Assembly (NCBI RefSeq): GCF_000169095.1
Contig: NZ_AAVU01000013.1
Span: 1 to 64,000, forward strand
Reading direction: 5' to 3'
DNA length: 64,000 bases
From: Lyngbya sp. PCC 8106
GTDB lineage: Bacteria > Cyanobacteriota > Cyanobacteriia > Cyanobacteriales > Microcoleaceae
In this document: positions 16,403-25,266 of the stretch, piece after piece
Layout: each line of letters starts with the position of its first letter
How positions within the stretch are numbered: the first letter of the stretch is position 1
Notes under the pieces: generated by a model
Seen by the model: only the letters and a program-made list of their open reading frames with translations
What the model was told of the DNA's origin: nothing
Database searches by the model: none
Position numbers and translations under genes: made by a program

Positions 16403-17758
16403 ATGTCTATGATCCCGGATTATTTAGTTATCCTGATTGTTGCTTTAGTGATTATTCCTGCTGTGGTGGCGGTGTTGTTACGCATGGCACTTCATTATTA
16501 TCTCACGAGTCAAGGTAATCAAGTTTGGCGATTAATCTACGGGAAAGTTTCAGGAAATAAACCGAGATTAATTCAAGATTTAGAAATTCGTTTAGCACAA
16601 GCCAGACGGGAGTTAGAACAAGTCAATACAGGTGCATTAATCGATCATATTTACAGTCAGGAAAGAGTTTTCTTCATCTCCTGCGAACAAATTGACTACT
16701 TTACCCGTATTTTACCCAACTTATTATTATCCTTTGGCTTATTGGGAACTTTTGTCGGAATTACAATTAATTTAGCCGCTTTGAGTCAAGCCGTAAGTGC
16801 AACGAGTGGAACCGATATTACCAGTTTATTACAAGAAATTCAACAACCGCTACAAGGAATGGGAATCGCCTTTATTACCAGTTTAACAGCAATTTTGTTT
16901 AGTGCATTTCTAACCATTGTTAATTTTCTGTTTAATACAACATTTGCCAAAAATAAACTCTTGAGTGGGTTAGAAGATTATCTGGATAATATCTATCAAC
17001 CCACCCTCAAAGGAGAAACCCATTTAGATCGAGTAGTTCAGGGAATGGTGAATACTTTTGATCGGTTTTTACATCAATTTAGTCAAACGATTCAAAGTTC
17101 TATTGAAGTTGCACTCCAAGAAAAAATTCAAGAAGTTTCAGAAGCACAAATTAAAACCAGTCAACTCACCGAACAAGTTTATCATCGATTAGTTGAAGCT
17201 TCATTGCAAATCACCCAAAGTTCCGAGAGTTTCCAACAAACAACAAATCAGTTTATGGAAGCGGCGCAAGCTTTTGAACGCAGTCAGTTCCCGCAAACAC
17301 TCTCTAGCGCAACCACAAACCTCGCCAATACTCAGCGCAACTTTTCTCAGTCTGCTACGAGTTTATCGTCTTCTGTTCAATCCGTTGACTTGGCAATGAT
17401 CGAACTGCAAAATTATAGCAAACGGTTGATTAAATTTGGCGAACAAATGAACCAAACCAATCAAACTTCCCAGGAGATTATTGAGGCGCATCGCATCAAC
17501 CAACAGTCTCTCGGAGAGATGACCCAACAGCTTCAAAATGCGACACAAGGCTTCCAACTGGCGATGAATACATTAGACATTTTACAACGACGCATGGTAA
17601 CGCGCACTGAAAGTTTAGAAGAAATTCAAAGTGAGTTAACCAAGCTAGTAATTGCAATTGAACGGTATACAGAAAGCGTGCGTACAGGACTAGATAAACT
17701 GGGCGATCGCTTGACTCAAAATACAATGTATTCTACTGTTCAAAATCCTCAACCTTGA
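16403..17758 (+). CDS. ZorA-like MotA/TolQ/ExbB-family proton-channel protein with long coiled-coil tail
   Basis: Three membrane helices are visible: near 5-30, the helix LLLSFGLLGTFVGITINL and the helix GMGIAFITSLTAILFSA. The last two carry the TolQ/MotA/ZorA ion-channel signatures. Residues of about 200-451 are almost entirely polar helical, Gln/Ser-rich sequence, predicting a long cytoplasmic coiled-coil tail as in ZorA of the Zorya systems. The frame opens at a GTG at 16394; ATG 16403 is preferred, though no strong ribosome binding site is seen. The gene is followed after 39 bp by the MotB/ZorB-like partner. Assignment as a stator-type ion channel is well supported; the process it drives is unknown. 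Confidence 0.8.
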   Translation: MSMIPDYLVILIVALVIIPAVVAVLLRMALHYYLTSQGNQVWRLIYGKVSGNKPRLIQDLEIRLAQARRELEQVNTGALIDHIYSQERVFFISCEQIDYFTRILPNLLLSFGLLGTFVGITINLAALSQAVSATSGTDITSLLQEIQQPLQGMGIAFITSLTAILFSAFLTIVNFLFNTTFAKNKLLSGLEDYLDNIYQPTLKGETHLDRVVQGMVNTFDRFLHQFSQTIQSSIEVALQEKIQEVSEAQIKTSQLTEQVYHRLVEASLQITQSSESFQQTTNQFMEAAQAFERSQFPQTLSSATTNLANTQRNFSQSATSLSSSVQSVDLAMIELQNYSKRLIKFGEQMNQTNQTSQEIIEAHRINQQSLGEMTQQLQNATQGFQLAMNTLDILQRRMVTRTESLEEIQSELTKLVIAIERYTESVRTGLDKLGDRLTQNTMYSTVQNPQP

Positions 17759-17797
17759 AATCATTATTGCGATTAAAACTACTGTGGAGAAGTTAAA

Positions 17798-18577
17798 ATG
17801 CGTCATTCTCGCTACAACAGTTCTGACGAAGAATTAAATGTTTGGCCAGCGTTTACCGATTTAATGTCAAACGCTTTTATGATTTTGAGTTTGTTTCTCA
17901 TTTTAGCGATTATCAAATCAGTTTTTGTGCAGTCTGTTTCTGAAGCAAACGCCTCTCTTTCTGAACAACTCGAACGACAATTACAACAAAGTTCTAATCG
18001 AGTCAACGACTTAGAAGGAGAAATCGCGAGAATGAGAGGAGATTTAAAACAACGCAGTAGCCGCATTACAGAACTTAATCAAGAAATTGAACGGTTAAAA
18101 TCTCCTCCGATTATTGTTTTAAGAGATTCTACTGAACGAAAATTTGAATCAGGAAGTGCAGAATTATCCGAACCTTTAAATCAGTTTATTGAACAAGATT
18201 TAGTCGAACAAATCAAAACCTCTGCTCAAGATTATCAAGGCTATATTGTCGAAGTGATTGGACATACAGATGGTCAAGTTAATACGGGAAATTATAGTAA
18301 TTTAGATTCTAACTTAGAACAAGTTCTTCAGGGGAATGAATCACTCAATCAGTTAATCCCCGGATCTAATGCTGATTTAGGATTAATGCGAGCATTAGCA
18401 GTAGTTGAAAAGCTACAAGAAAATCAAGAATTACAAGAGTTGGGGTTAAAATTTAAAGCCTATTCTGCGGCACAACTTTATAATCCATCGGGAGATTATG
18501 CTCCCCAAAATAGAGCCGCTAATCCTAACCGACGCCGGATTGAAATTCGGTTTACTCCTCCGGCTGAAGAAAGATAA
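17798..18577 (+). CDS. ZorB-like MotB/OmpA-domain stator partner
   Basis: 259 residues: a short cytoplasmic N-terminus, one membrane helix (about 22-40, WPAFTDLMSNAFMILSLFLI) with Asp21 at the ion-conducting position used by MotB/ZorB, a periplasmic coiled coil (about 48-97) and a C-terminal OmpA-like peptidoglycan-binding domain (VEVIGHTDGQ and NPNRRRIEIRF). GGAG lies 11 nt before the ATG. It forms a pair with the preceding ZorA-like channel. Nothing resembling ZorC, ZorD or ZorE lies nearby, so this is not a standard Zorya locus. Confidence 0.82.
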   Translation: MRHSRYNSSDEELNVWPAFTDLMSNAFMILSLFLILAIIKSVFVQSVSEANASLSEQLERQLQQSSNRVNDLEGEIARMRGDLKQRSSRITELNQEIERLKSPPIIVLRDSTERKFESGSAELSEPLNQFIEQDLVEQIKTSAQDYQGYIVEVIGHTDGQVNTGNYSNLDSNLEQVLQGNESLNQLIPGSNADLGLMRALAVVEKLQENQELQELGLKFKAYSAAQLYNPSGDYAPQNRAANPNRRRIEIRFTPPAEER

Positions 18578-18614
18578 AATAGCTTAATAGTATTGTTATA
18601 AACCCTTGATTTGA

Positions 18615-18651
18615 CCTCTCCCCCAACCCCTCTCTTACGAGGAGAAGGGAG
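18615..18651. terminator. Hairpin between convergent genes
   Basis: CTCCC / GGGAG enclose an inner CTCTC-TTAC-GAGGAG stem in the 90-bp gap between the ZorB-like gene and holB, which converge. Stem-loops of this CCTCTC/GAGGAG kind are frequent in cyanobacterial intergenic DNA; there is no clear T-run, so termination is only likely. Confidence 0.4.
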
Positions 18652-18668
18652 TAATAATTGGTACAAGA

Positions 18669-19658
18669 TTAAGTTTGACAAAACGATAAAAAAGTGCATT
18701 CCCAAACTAAACGAGGTTGTACAAACCGCAGCAAAGATTGTCGCGCTTTTTCTAACTGTTGCAGAAACAAAGGGTTAATTAAACCTGTTTTTTGTTGCTG
18801 TTGCCAATAACAATGTTGTAAATAATCAATCAACCAAATTTGGGCTTCAGTATCGAGGGTTTTACTAATTTCTTTGGCTAAATTTAAAGCATCATAAACC
18901 GTTTGAGGAGGCTGTTTAACGCTTTCTAAAAATTCCGGTGACATTGCTTGTAATTGTTGCCAACACACCATCGCTTCTCCCGGACTTCCTTGAGACATAG
19001 CGATAATTTCAGGATGGGATAATATTTCCGCTTGTCCCTGTTCTTTTAACACTTGTGCTACAGCTTGTTCATCTAAACGATAAAAAGGAATTTTGGCGCA
19101 ACGGGAGACTAAAGTTGATAACAAAGAATCGACTCCCGGTGCAATTAAAATTAGAGTCGCTTTTCCCGGTTCTTCTAAGGTTTTTAGCAATCCATTTGCA
19201 GCCGCCTCTGCCATCGTTTCGGCTTGTTCTAACACCACAATTAAACGACTCGCTTCTAAGGGAGGACGACTCAAAAATTGACCAATTTCTCGAATTTGTT
19301 CTAAGCGAATTTGAGGTCGGGAACGACGTTTAAGACCCGCTTCTTCGGCTTCCGAGACAGAAAACCGTTTTCCCTGATGTAAATAAGTCGGTTCGACCCA
19401 AAGTAAATCGGGATGATTTCTCGCTTGAATTCGATGTCTAACCTGTTGAGGATTGAGAGATTTTTGACTCCCATGACAGAATAAAAACTCGATAAAACAA
19501 CGGGCGGCTAAACCTCGTCCAATTCCTGAACTTCCGACAAATAAATAGGCGGGTGCGATGCGATTTTGGAGAACTGTTTGTGTCAGTAATTCAATGGCTT
19601 GGTGTTGTCCGATTAAGGGAGAAAAGGAATCGTCTAAAGTCATTGTCAAAATTGTCAA
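18669..19658 (-). CDS. holB: DNA polymerase III delta-prime subunit
   Basis: Clamp-loader subunit related to DnaX, part of the replicative polymerase complex. Seen are the AAA+ core with a degenerate P-loop (FVGSSGIGRGLA), the sensor region LLKTLEEPGKATLILIA and the SRC motif (STLVSRCAKI). The 329 residues are normal. Starts at Met1 or Met6 are both possible. It lies 3 bp downstream of tmk, an arrangement common in bacteria, so the two are probably co-transcribed. Confidence 0.88.
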   Translation of the reverse strand: MTILTMTLDDSFSPLIGQHQAIELLTQTVLQNRIAPAYLFVGSSGIGRGLAARCFIEFLFCHGSQKSLNPQQVRHRIQARNHPDLLWVEPTYLHQGKRFSVSEAEEAGLKRRSRPQIRLEQIREIGQFLSRPPLEASRLIVVLEQAETMAEAAANGLLKTLEEPGKATLILIAPGVDSLLSTLVSRCAKIPFYRLDEQAVAQVLKEQGQAEILSHPEIIAMSQGSPGEAMVCWQQLQAMSPEFLESVKQPPQTVYDALNLAKEISKTLDTEAQIWLIDYLQHCYWQQQQKTGLINPLFLQQLEKARQSLLRFVQPRLVWECTFLSFCQT

Positions 19659-19661
19659 AAA

Positions 19662-20321
19662 TTAGGACTGAAGCGTGAATCCCCATTTCAATAAATATTG
19701 AGTTAAAATCGTTTGAATTTGGGTGCTAACTTGTTGTAAACTGAGGTTAGCATCAATGCGAATCATCCGATCGCCTGCTTGATCAGCTAATTCACAAAAC
19801 CCTTGATTGACTCGTTGATGAAAGGCTAAATCAGCTTTTTCCATCCGATCCATTTCGCCTCGGGTTTGAGTGCGGGCTAACCCTTTTTCAATCTCAATAT
19901 CAAACCATAGCGTTAAGTCACTTTCTAAACCGACCGTAGCGATCTGATTGAGTTGTTTGATTAGATTTTTGTCTAAGCCGCGACCAAAACCTTGATAAGC
20001 GATGGTAGAATCAGTGAAGCGATCGCATAAAATAATCGCACCCTGTTTTAAATGGGGTTTGAGGAAGGTTTCAACGTGTTGAGCGCGATCAGAGGCAAAT
20101 AAAAGCAATTCTGCTGTCGGTGCGATGGGTTCCTCCAAACGACTGTCTAGTAGAATGTTCCGCAGCGATCGCCCCAAAGCTGTTCCTCCTGGTTCTTTGG
20201 TGGTTATAATTGCAGGTACAGATGATCCGAGTTGATCACGCAGCCATTGATCAGTTTGCTGGATTTGCGTTGTTTTTCCGCCTCCTTCGCTCCCTTCAAA
20301 CACGATTAATTTTCCGTTCAT
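19662..20321 (-). CDS. tmk: Thymidylate kinase
   Basis: Phosphorylates dTMP to dTDP. P-loop FEGSEGGGKTTQ at residues 8-19, TKEPGGTALG, the DRFTDSTIAYQGFGRG substrate and lid region, and about 219 residues all match the family. It is upstream of holB with nearly no gap. Confidence 0.96.
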   Translation of the reverse strand: MNGKLIVFEGSEGGGKTTQIQQTDQWLRDQLGSSVPAIITTKEPGGTALGRSLRNILLDSRLEEPIAPTAELLLFASDRAQHVETFLKPHLKQGAIILCDRFTDSTIAYQGFGRGLDKNLIKQLNQIATVGLESDLTLWFDIEIEKGLARTQTRGEMDRMEKADLAFHQRVNQGFCELADQAGDRMIRIDANLSLQQVSTQIQTILTQYLLKWGFTLQS

Positions 20322-21015
20322 TGACTATTGTGGTTAAACCTGCTGTTATTTTAGAGCCAACCCTGATCAGAAGTTGCTTTGGTGTCCTCTAGTATAACTC
20401 GCTGACTGCGTTTAAATTCTGAGTTACCCGTTTGAGTTGATACTAAAGAAAACGGCTAAACTTTGGTATAATTTTAACGATGGATTTTGCTAACGGTTTG
20501 ATAGAATAGTCAAAATTTTTGTGAGTTAAGGGAGGTATCTGTTTGATTTGTGTGAGGATAAAATGATACATCTTTACAGATTTTAAGAAATGCTCTGATC
20601 TCGGGCGAGATGATTTGAAGAACTGTTCTAGTAGTCTTGCGGTCTAGTCGTCCAGTGAAAACTCTCATCCGACGAAACGCAGCTAGAGTTTACTCTCTAC
20701 TCTACTCCGTTTAAATATACATATCCTGAGTTGGAGTTTTGTTGATCAACCCTTTTTCGCTAAAATATTATTCGTTTGTGTTGCTGGAAGTGATTAGATA
20801 CAATGGCAAAATTGTCAATCGAGGCTTTACCCCTTTGTAGTGACTCACATCATTTGAGATTGCATGATTTAACTTGACTTATTCCTGTCACCCTTAAAAT
20901 TAAAGTTGATTAAAATGTTTATAACTTTCTAGTTATATTCAGTCTTTGGACAACGTTAATTTAGATTAATTTCACTGAATACATTAGTTTATTCTTAATA
21001 ACTTTGGAGTTTGAT
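20322..21015. other. Long intergenic region (about 690 bp)
   Basis: AT-rich non-coding DNA between divergent tmk and the unknown gene at 21016. A 7-bp hairpin AAACTCT / AGAGTTT lies near 20658-20693. I find no open frame with coding character, tRNA or recognisable regulatory RNA. It is long enough to hide a small RNA. Confidence 0.4.
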
Positions 21016-21363
21016 ATGGCTCGCTACACTGGTTTTTTCGTGATTGCTACTCGGATTGATGAGTTACGACTGATGTTAATTGAAATGTTAGAGCCTTGTA
21101 ATTTAGAATTGATGTATGAAACTCCAAGTTCAATTATTTGTCGTGAATTTATTGGTCAAGTTCCTGTTCCTAAATTGGTGACTGTAGAGGTGGTGTTTGA
21201 TACCGCGACATCTACAGAGTCGGAAACAAAAATGACATTGGTAATTAAAAACGAAGAACTTCCTTTACAAGTCAATAATCACTGTCGTCAAATGTTTGAA
21301 CTGATTAGTCAGTTAATTATCGAGAACCGTCAGTGGGAACTGTTAGAAAGTATCGCTTTGTAA
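21016..21363 (+). CDS. Conserved-type small protein of unknown function
   Basis: 115 residues, soluble, beginning MARYTGFFVIATRIDELR. The frame opens with a TTG at 21004, but GGAG (21006-21009) positioned six bases before the ATG at 21016 marks the start. An alpha/beta pattern is suggested (LVTVEVVFDTAT strand, final amphipathic helix). I recognise no motif. It stands alone, with a terminator about 90 nt downstream. Confidence 0.65.
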   Translation: MARYTGFFVIATRIDELRLMLIEMLEPCNLELMYETPSSIICREFIGQVPVPKLVTVEVVFDTATSTESETKMTLVIKNEELPLQVNNHCRQMFELISQLIIENRQWELLESIAL

Positions 21364-21454
21364 GGGAATTGTTGGAATTTTTAAGGGTCAATTCAAACTC
21401 GAAATTAATGTTACATAACTTAATGAAATTGACAGAAACATCAAGATAATCAGG

Positions 21455-21488
21455 AGAGGGATGAAAGCTTTACATTCGCCCCTCTTTT
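21455..21488 (+). terminator. Rho-independent terminator
   Basis: AGAGGG and CCCTCT form a stem followed by TTT, with an alternative overlapping stem CTTTACA / TTGTAAAG. It lies downstream of the small protein at 21016-21363. Confidence 0.55.
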
Positions 21489-21599
21489 GTAAAGGAATGC
21501 TGTAAAGAGTTGATAAAGCCTGCGGAAATTGGGATCAATAGGGAAAGGTTCGATGTATGTTGGAAACAACTCGCGTTTACTCTATGATCATCTCAAAAA

Positions 21600-22238
21600 A
21601 TGAATAAAAACTTTATTTCTAAACTCACGCTAACTACAGTTAGTATTGCTTCTGTATTCAGTGCGATCGCAATAGAACCAGCACAAGCTGCTAATATTAA
21701 AGAATGGCGAATTGACTTTTTTGATGAAACTGGAGAGTTATTTGGGGAAGGAGAATTTAGCTACGATCTTGATACAAAAAGTTATGTTCCCTACTATTTC
21801 TGCGATCCCTTCTGCGATGAATATAGCGGTTTCTACGTCGAAACTGGGCTTGACAGCTTCTCAGCGAATCTGGGAGAATATAACTGGAGTTTAGCAGATT
21901 CCGCAGGTTATTATTGGTGGAATCCGCAAACTAAAGCACCGAATACCGCAACGATTAGTCGCTATGGAATTTTCCAGAGTGATGACTCTTGGTTTTTTGG
22001 CGATCCCTACTTTGCAGAATATTTCCTCAGAATGAATGGTACTCAAGGATCGGGAACTTGGAGTCAAGCTTTTACTTATGATTTTTTCAATGAAGATTTT
22101 GTAGAGACTGAATCGGGTTATTTTAAGTTTTATTCTTCTGGAACTTGGACGGCTAAACCCATTCCCGAACCCGCTACTTTATTCGGTTTAATTGCAGTAT
22201 TTGGTTTTGGGGTTTTATTCCCGCAAAAACAGCGTTAA
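21600..22238 (+). CDS. Secreted protein with PEP-CTERM sorting signal
   Basis: 212 residues: an N-terminal signal peptide (MNKNFISKLTLTTVSIAS... with cleavage near EPAQA-A), an acidic aromatic-rich mature region of about 150 residues with two cysteine pairs around FCDPFCDEY, and a C-terminal PEP-CTERM tail (PIPEPATLFGLIAVFG, then basic PQKQR). PEP-CTERM proteins are sorted by exosortase to the cell surface or extracellular matrix. No catalytic domain is recognisable. Confidence 0.85.
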   Translation: MNKNFISKLTLTTVSIASVFSAIAIEPAQAANIKEWRIDFFDETGELFGEGEFSYDLDTKSYVPYYFCDPFCDEYSGFYVETGLDSFSANLGEYNWSLADSAGYYWWNPQTKAPNTATISRYGIFQSDDSWFFGDPYFAEYFLRMNGTQGSGTWSQAFTYDFFNEDFVETESGYFKFYSSGTWTAKPIPEPATLFGLIAVFGFGVLFPQKQR

Positions 22239-22253
22239 TCGTGAGAAATTATT

Positions 22254-22288
22254 ACCCCTTCCCGACTCCAATTTCAAAAGGAAGGGGT
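22254..22288. terminator. Hairpin between convergent genes (21600 gene and copA)
   Basis: ACCCCTTCC and GGAAGGGGT form a 9-bp perfect stem with a 17-nt loop in the 56-bp gap between the two converging genes. T-runs are weak on both sides, but the position suggests a bidirectional terminator. Confidence 0.55.
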
Positions 22289-22294
22289 TAAAAA

Positions 22295-24637
22295 TCAGGA
22301 AAATTTACGACGCAATAACAGCGAATTTGTTACCACACTCACCGAACTAAACGCCATAAAAGCCCCCGCAGCAGCCGGACTGAGAATAATCCCAAAACTT
22401 GGTAATAGCAAACCCGCAGCGACTGGAATTCCTAACGTATTATAACCAAACGCCCAGAATAAATTTTGGCGAATTTTGTTAAAGGTGGAACGACTTAAAC
22501 GAATAGACTCAACCACATCCATCAATGAGTCTCGCATCAATACAATATCAGCCGTTTCCATCGCCACATCGGTTCCGGTATGTAATCCAATTCCCACATC
22601 GGCTTGGGCTAACGCAGGCGCATCATTAATCCCGTCACCCACCATCGCCACTCGCTGACCTTGCTGTTGTAAATCGGTAATTGCTTTTACTTTACCATCG
22701 GGTCGCACTTCTGCCAAGACATTTTCGGGTTCTAAATCCAGTTGTTGAGCAATACTGGTCGCCACATCAGCGCGATCACCTGTTAATATTATCACCCTTA
22801 ATCCCATTTTTTGCAACTGTTTTACAGTCGATTTCGCATCTTCTTTCAAAGGATCACTAACCGCAATTAAACCAACTAACTGCTTTTCTACCGCCACATA
22901 AACCGCAGTTTTTCCGGTGACATTGGGTGTATTTTCTAAAAATTCAATTCCTTGCTGAATTAACCCCTGTTGATTTCCCACCCAAACCCGTTGATTGTTA
23001 ACCATTGCAGAAACGCCGAAACCCACTTCGGTTTGAAAATCTTCTGCGGGAAGCAGTGATAATTCCTGTTGTTGGGCTTGGTTAATAATCGCTTTTGCAA
23101 TTGGATGATCTGAACCTTGTTCAACCGTCGCGGCGAGTTGTAAGATAGTATCAGAATTGGAATTCTCAATCGATATACAATCTGTTACCGTCGGATGACC
23201 TGTGGTTAATGTTCCTGTTTTATCAAAAACAACGGTATCCAATTGATGAACTCGTTCGAGAATATCGCCACCTTTGATTAACAAACCTCGTTCAGCGCCG
23301 ATACCTGAACCGACTAAAATAGCAGTAGGCGTTGCTAATCCTAACGCACAAGGACAAGCAATCACCAATACCGCAATTGCTAACTTCATACTCAATAATA
23401 ATGAAGCATGAGTCGCCATTTCTGAGGCCCCAAAATTAATCACATCTGGCCAAATCTGCGTCCCAATTCCATACCAAAAGAGGAACGTTATCGTCGCTAT
23501 ACTCATCACCCCATAGGTAAAATATCCCGCGACTTTATCAGCTAAATTTTGAATAGGAGCTTTACGAGTTTGGGCATTTTCAACTAAACTCACAATATGA
23601 GCTAATGTTGTATTTTCAGCAGTACGAATCGCTTGAATAATAATCACACCCGACTGATTAATGGTTCCGGCGGCAACACTCTCCCCCGACTGTTTAACTA
23701 CAGGCATTGACTCCCCAGTTAACATCGATTCATTAACCGTTGTTTTCCCAGAAAAAATCTCACCATCCACCGGAATTTTTTCCCCAGGTAGGACTTTTAA
23801 CCATTCCCCAACTCGGACTTGTTCGGCGGGAATTTCTACCGCCTGTTCAATATTTTTATCCTCTTGATTGGGTTGCGGTTGCGGAACTAAACGCGCCATT
23901 GTCGGTTGCAGGGCGATTAAAGATTGTAACGCATTTGTTGCCCGATGTCTGGCTTGTTGTTCGAGGGTTTTTCCGAGTAAAATAAATCCCAACAACATCA
24001 CAGGTTCATCAAAGAAACATTCCCAACCCAATTGCGGAAATAATAGCGCGACAAAACTGGTTGTATAAGCCGTTATGGTTCCTAACCCAACCAGGGTATT
24101 CATATTAGGCGCGTTTCGCAGTAGGCTACGAATCCCGTCAATAATAATAGCTCTACCGGGAAATAATAACGCAATTGTTGCTAACCCCCAGTGAAACCAC
24201 ATATTATTTAAAATCGGCAGATGACCAATTCCAAAATGATGTAAATGACCAATTCCTGACAGTAGAATTAATAACCCACAAGTAACAACCCGACGAATTT
24301 GTTGGCGAATTTCTTGACGGTGACGTTGGGCTAAATTTTCACTCGCTTCGGCGGTTTGACGACTCCCACTCCGAGGTTGAGAAGGAAAGCCAGTATCGGT
24401 TAATTTTTGGGCTAATTCTTCCGCTTCAACGGTGTTTGCTTCACACTCAACTGTTGCAACTTCTGTCGCCAAATTCACACGCGCAGAAATCACCCCAGTT
24501 TGTTGAGTTAGCTGACGTTCAACCGCGTTGACACAGCCCGCACATTTCATTCCCCCTACATCTAAAATAATCGTTTCTTTCGACTGCTGAGGCGAAGTAG
24601 ACTCAACCTGAACATCGGTTTTGGAAGCAAGTTGCAT
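22295..24637 (-). CDS. Copper-translocating P1B-type ATPase
   Basis: Heavy-metal pump of the plasma or thylakoid membrane (CtaA/PacS/CopA class). The N-terminal metal-binding domain has GGMKCAGC (Cys32, Cys35). Further landmarks are the TGES phosphatase loop, the transmembrane CPC metal site (VIACPCALGLATP), the DKTGTLTTG phosphorylation site, the HP locus GSDHPIAKA and MVGDGINDAPALAQADVG. The CPC motif and CxxC domain indicate Cu(I). Cyanobacteria have two such pumps; I cannot tell which one this is. The 780 residues are the full length. Confidence 0.9.
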   Translation of the reverse strand: MQLASKTDVQVESTSPQQSKETIILDVGGMKCAGCVNAVERQLTQQTGVISARVNLATEVATVECEANTVEAEELAQKLTDTGFPSQPRSGSRQTAEASENLAQRHRQEIRQQIRRVVTCGLLILLSGIGHLHHFGIGHLPILNNMWFHWGLATIALLFPGRAIIIDGIRSLLRNAPNMNTLVGLGTITAYTTSFVALLFPQLGWECFFDEPVMLLGFILLGKTLEQQARHRATNALQSLIALQPTMARLVPQPQPNQEDKNIEQAVEIPAEQVRVGEWLKVLPGEKIPVDGEIFSGKTTVNESMLTGESMPVVKQSGESVAAGTINQSGVIIIQAIRTAENTTLAHIVSLVENAQTRKAPIQNLADKVAGYFTYGVMSIATITFLFWYGIGTQIWPDVINFGASEMATHASLLLSMKLAIAVLVIACPCALGLATPTAILVGSGIGAERGLLIKGGDILERVHQLDTVVFDKTGTLTTGHPTVTDCISIENSNSDTILQLAATVEQGSDHPIAKAIINQAQQQELSLLPAEDFQTEVGFGVSAMVNNQRVWVGNQQGLIQQGIEFLENTPNVTGKTAVYVAVEKQLVGLIAVSDPLKEDAKSTVKQLQKMGLRVIILTGDRADVATSIAQQLDLEPENVLAEVRPDGKVKAITDLQQQGQRVAMVGDGINDAPALAQADVGIGLHTGTDVAMETADIVLMRDSLMDVVESIRLSRSTFNKIRQNLFWAFGYNTLGIPVAAGLLLPSFGIILSPAAAGAFMAFSSVSVVTNSLLLRRKFS

Positions 24638-24767
24638 AGATAAAAATTATGGCTTAATCTAAGTGGTTATAATTTTAGCAAGTGAGTCGATTAAGGATCT
24701 ACCCCCGTAATGAATAGATTGAAAGGTTTAGAGGTGTTTTTAGGCAATTTTTAACTCTATTAATTTT

Positions 24768-25220
24768 TTAGCTTTCCCGATCTAAAATCAGAGTAACGGG
24801 GCCGTCATTTTGGATCGAGACTTCCATCATCGCCCCAAACTCCCCTGTTTCGACCTTTAAGCCACTTATACGCAACTTTTCGACAAATTTTTCATAAAGT
24901 TTTTTGGCGGGTTCTGGGGCGGCTGAACGGTCAAAGGAAGGACGACGACCTTTGCGACAATCTCCATACAGGGTAAACTGACTGACCACCAAAAGTTCAC
25001 CCCCAATCTCTTGAACGGATTTTTCCCAACGTCCAGTATCATTATTTGGATCGGGAAAAAGTCGTAATTCCAAACATTTGCGAGTCATCCAATCAAGTTC
25101 GGCTTCTGTATCCGTTTCTGCAATTCCCACCAGTAAATTTAACCCCTTGCTAATTTTACCGATAATTTGACCTTTGACTTCTACTTGAGAAGCTGTAACT
25201 CGCTGGATAATGACTCGCAT
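24768..25220 (-). CDS. dtd: D-aminoacyl-tRNA deacylase
   Basis: Hydrolyses D-amino acids mis-attached to tRNA. The conserved MRVIIQRVTASQVEV start, the SQFTLYGDCRKGRRPSF active-site loop and the C-terminal NDGPVTLIL element are complete in 150 residues. It is co-directional with and just downstream of the CobW GTPase gene (46 bp gap). Confidence 0.95.
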   Translation of the reverse strand: MRVIIQRVTASQVEVKGQIIGKISKGLNLLVGIAETDTEAELDWMTRKCLELRLFPDPNNDTGRWEKSVQEIGGELLVVSQFTLYGDCRKGRRPSFDRSAAPEPAKKLYEKFVEKLRISGLKVETGEFGAMMEVSIQNDGPVTLILDRES

Positions 25221-25266
25221 TTGTTCAATTTAGTCTCAGTAAAGACATCAAGAAATTAGTAAAATA

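Noticed and set aside
15617..18577. A complete Zorya defence system
   Set aside because: Only the ZorA/ZorB-like pair is present; no ZorC, ZorD or ZorE-like gene lies near, so it is reported only as Zorya-like.
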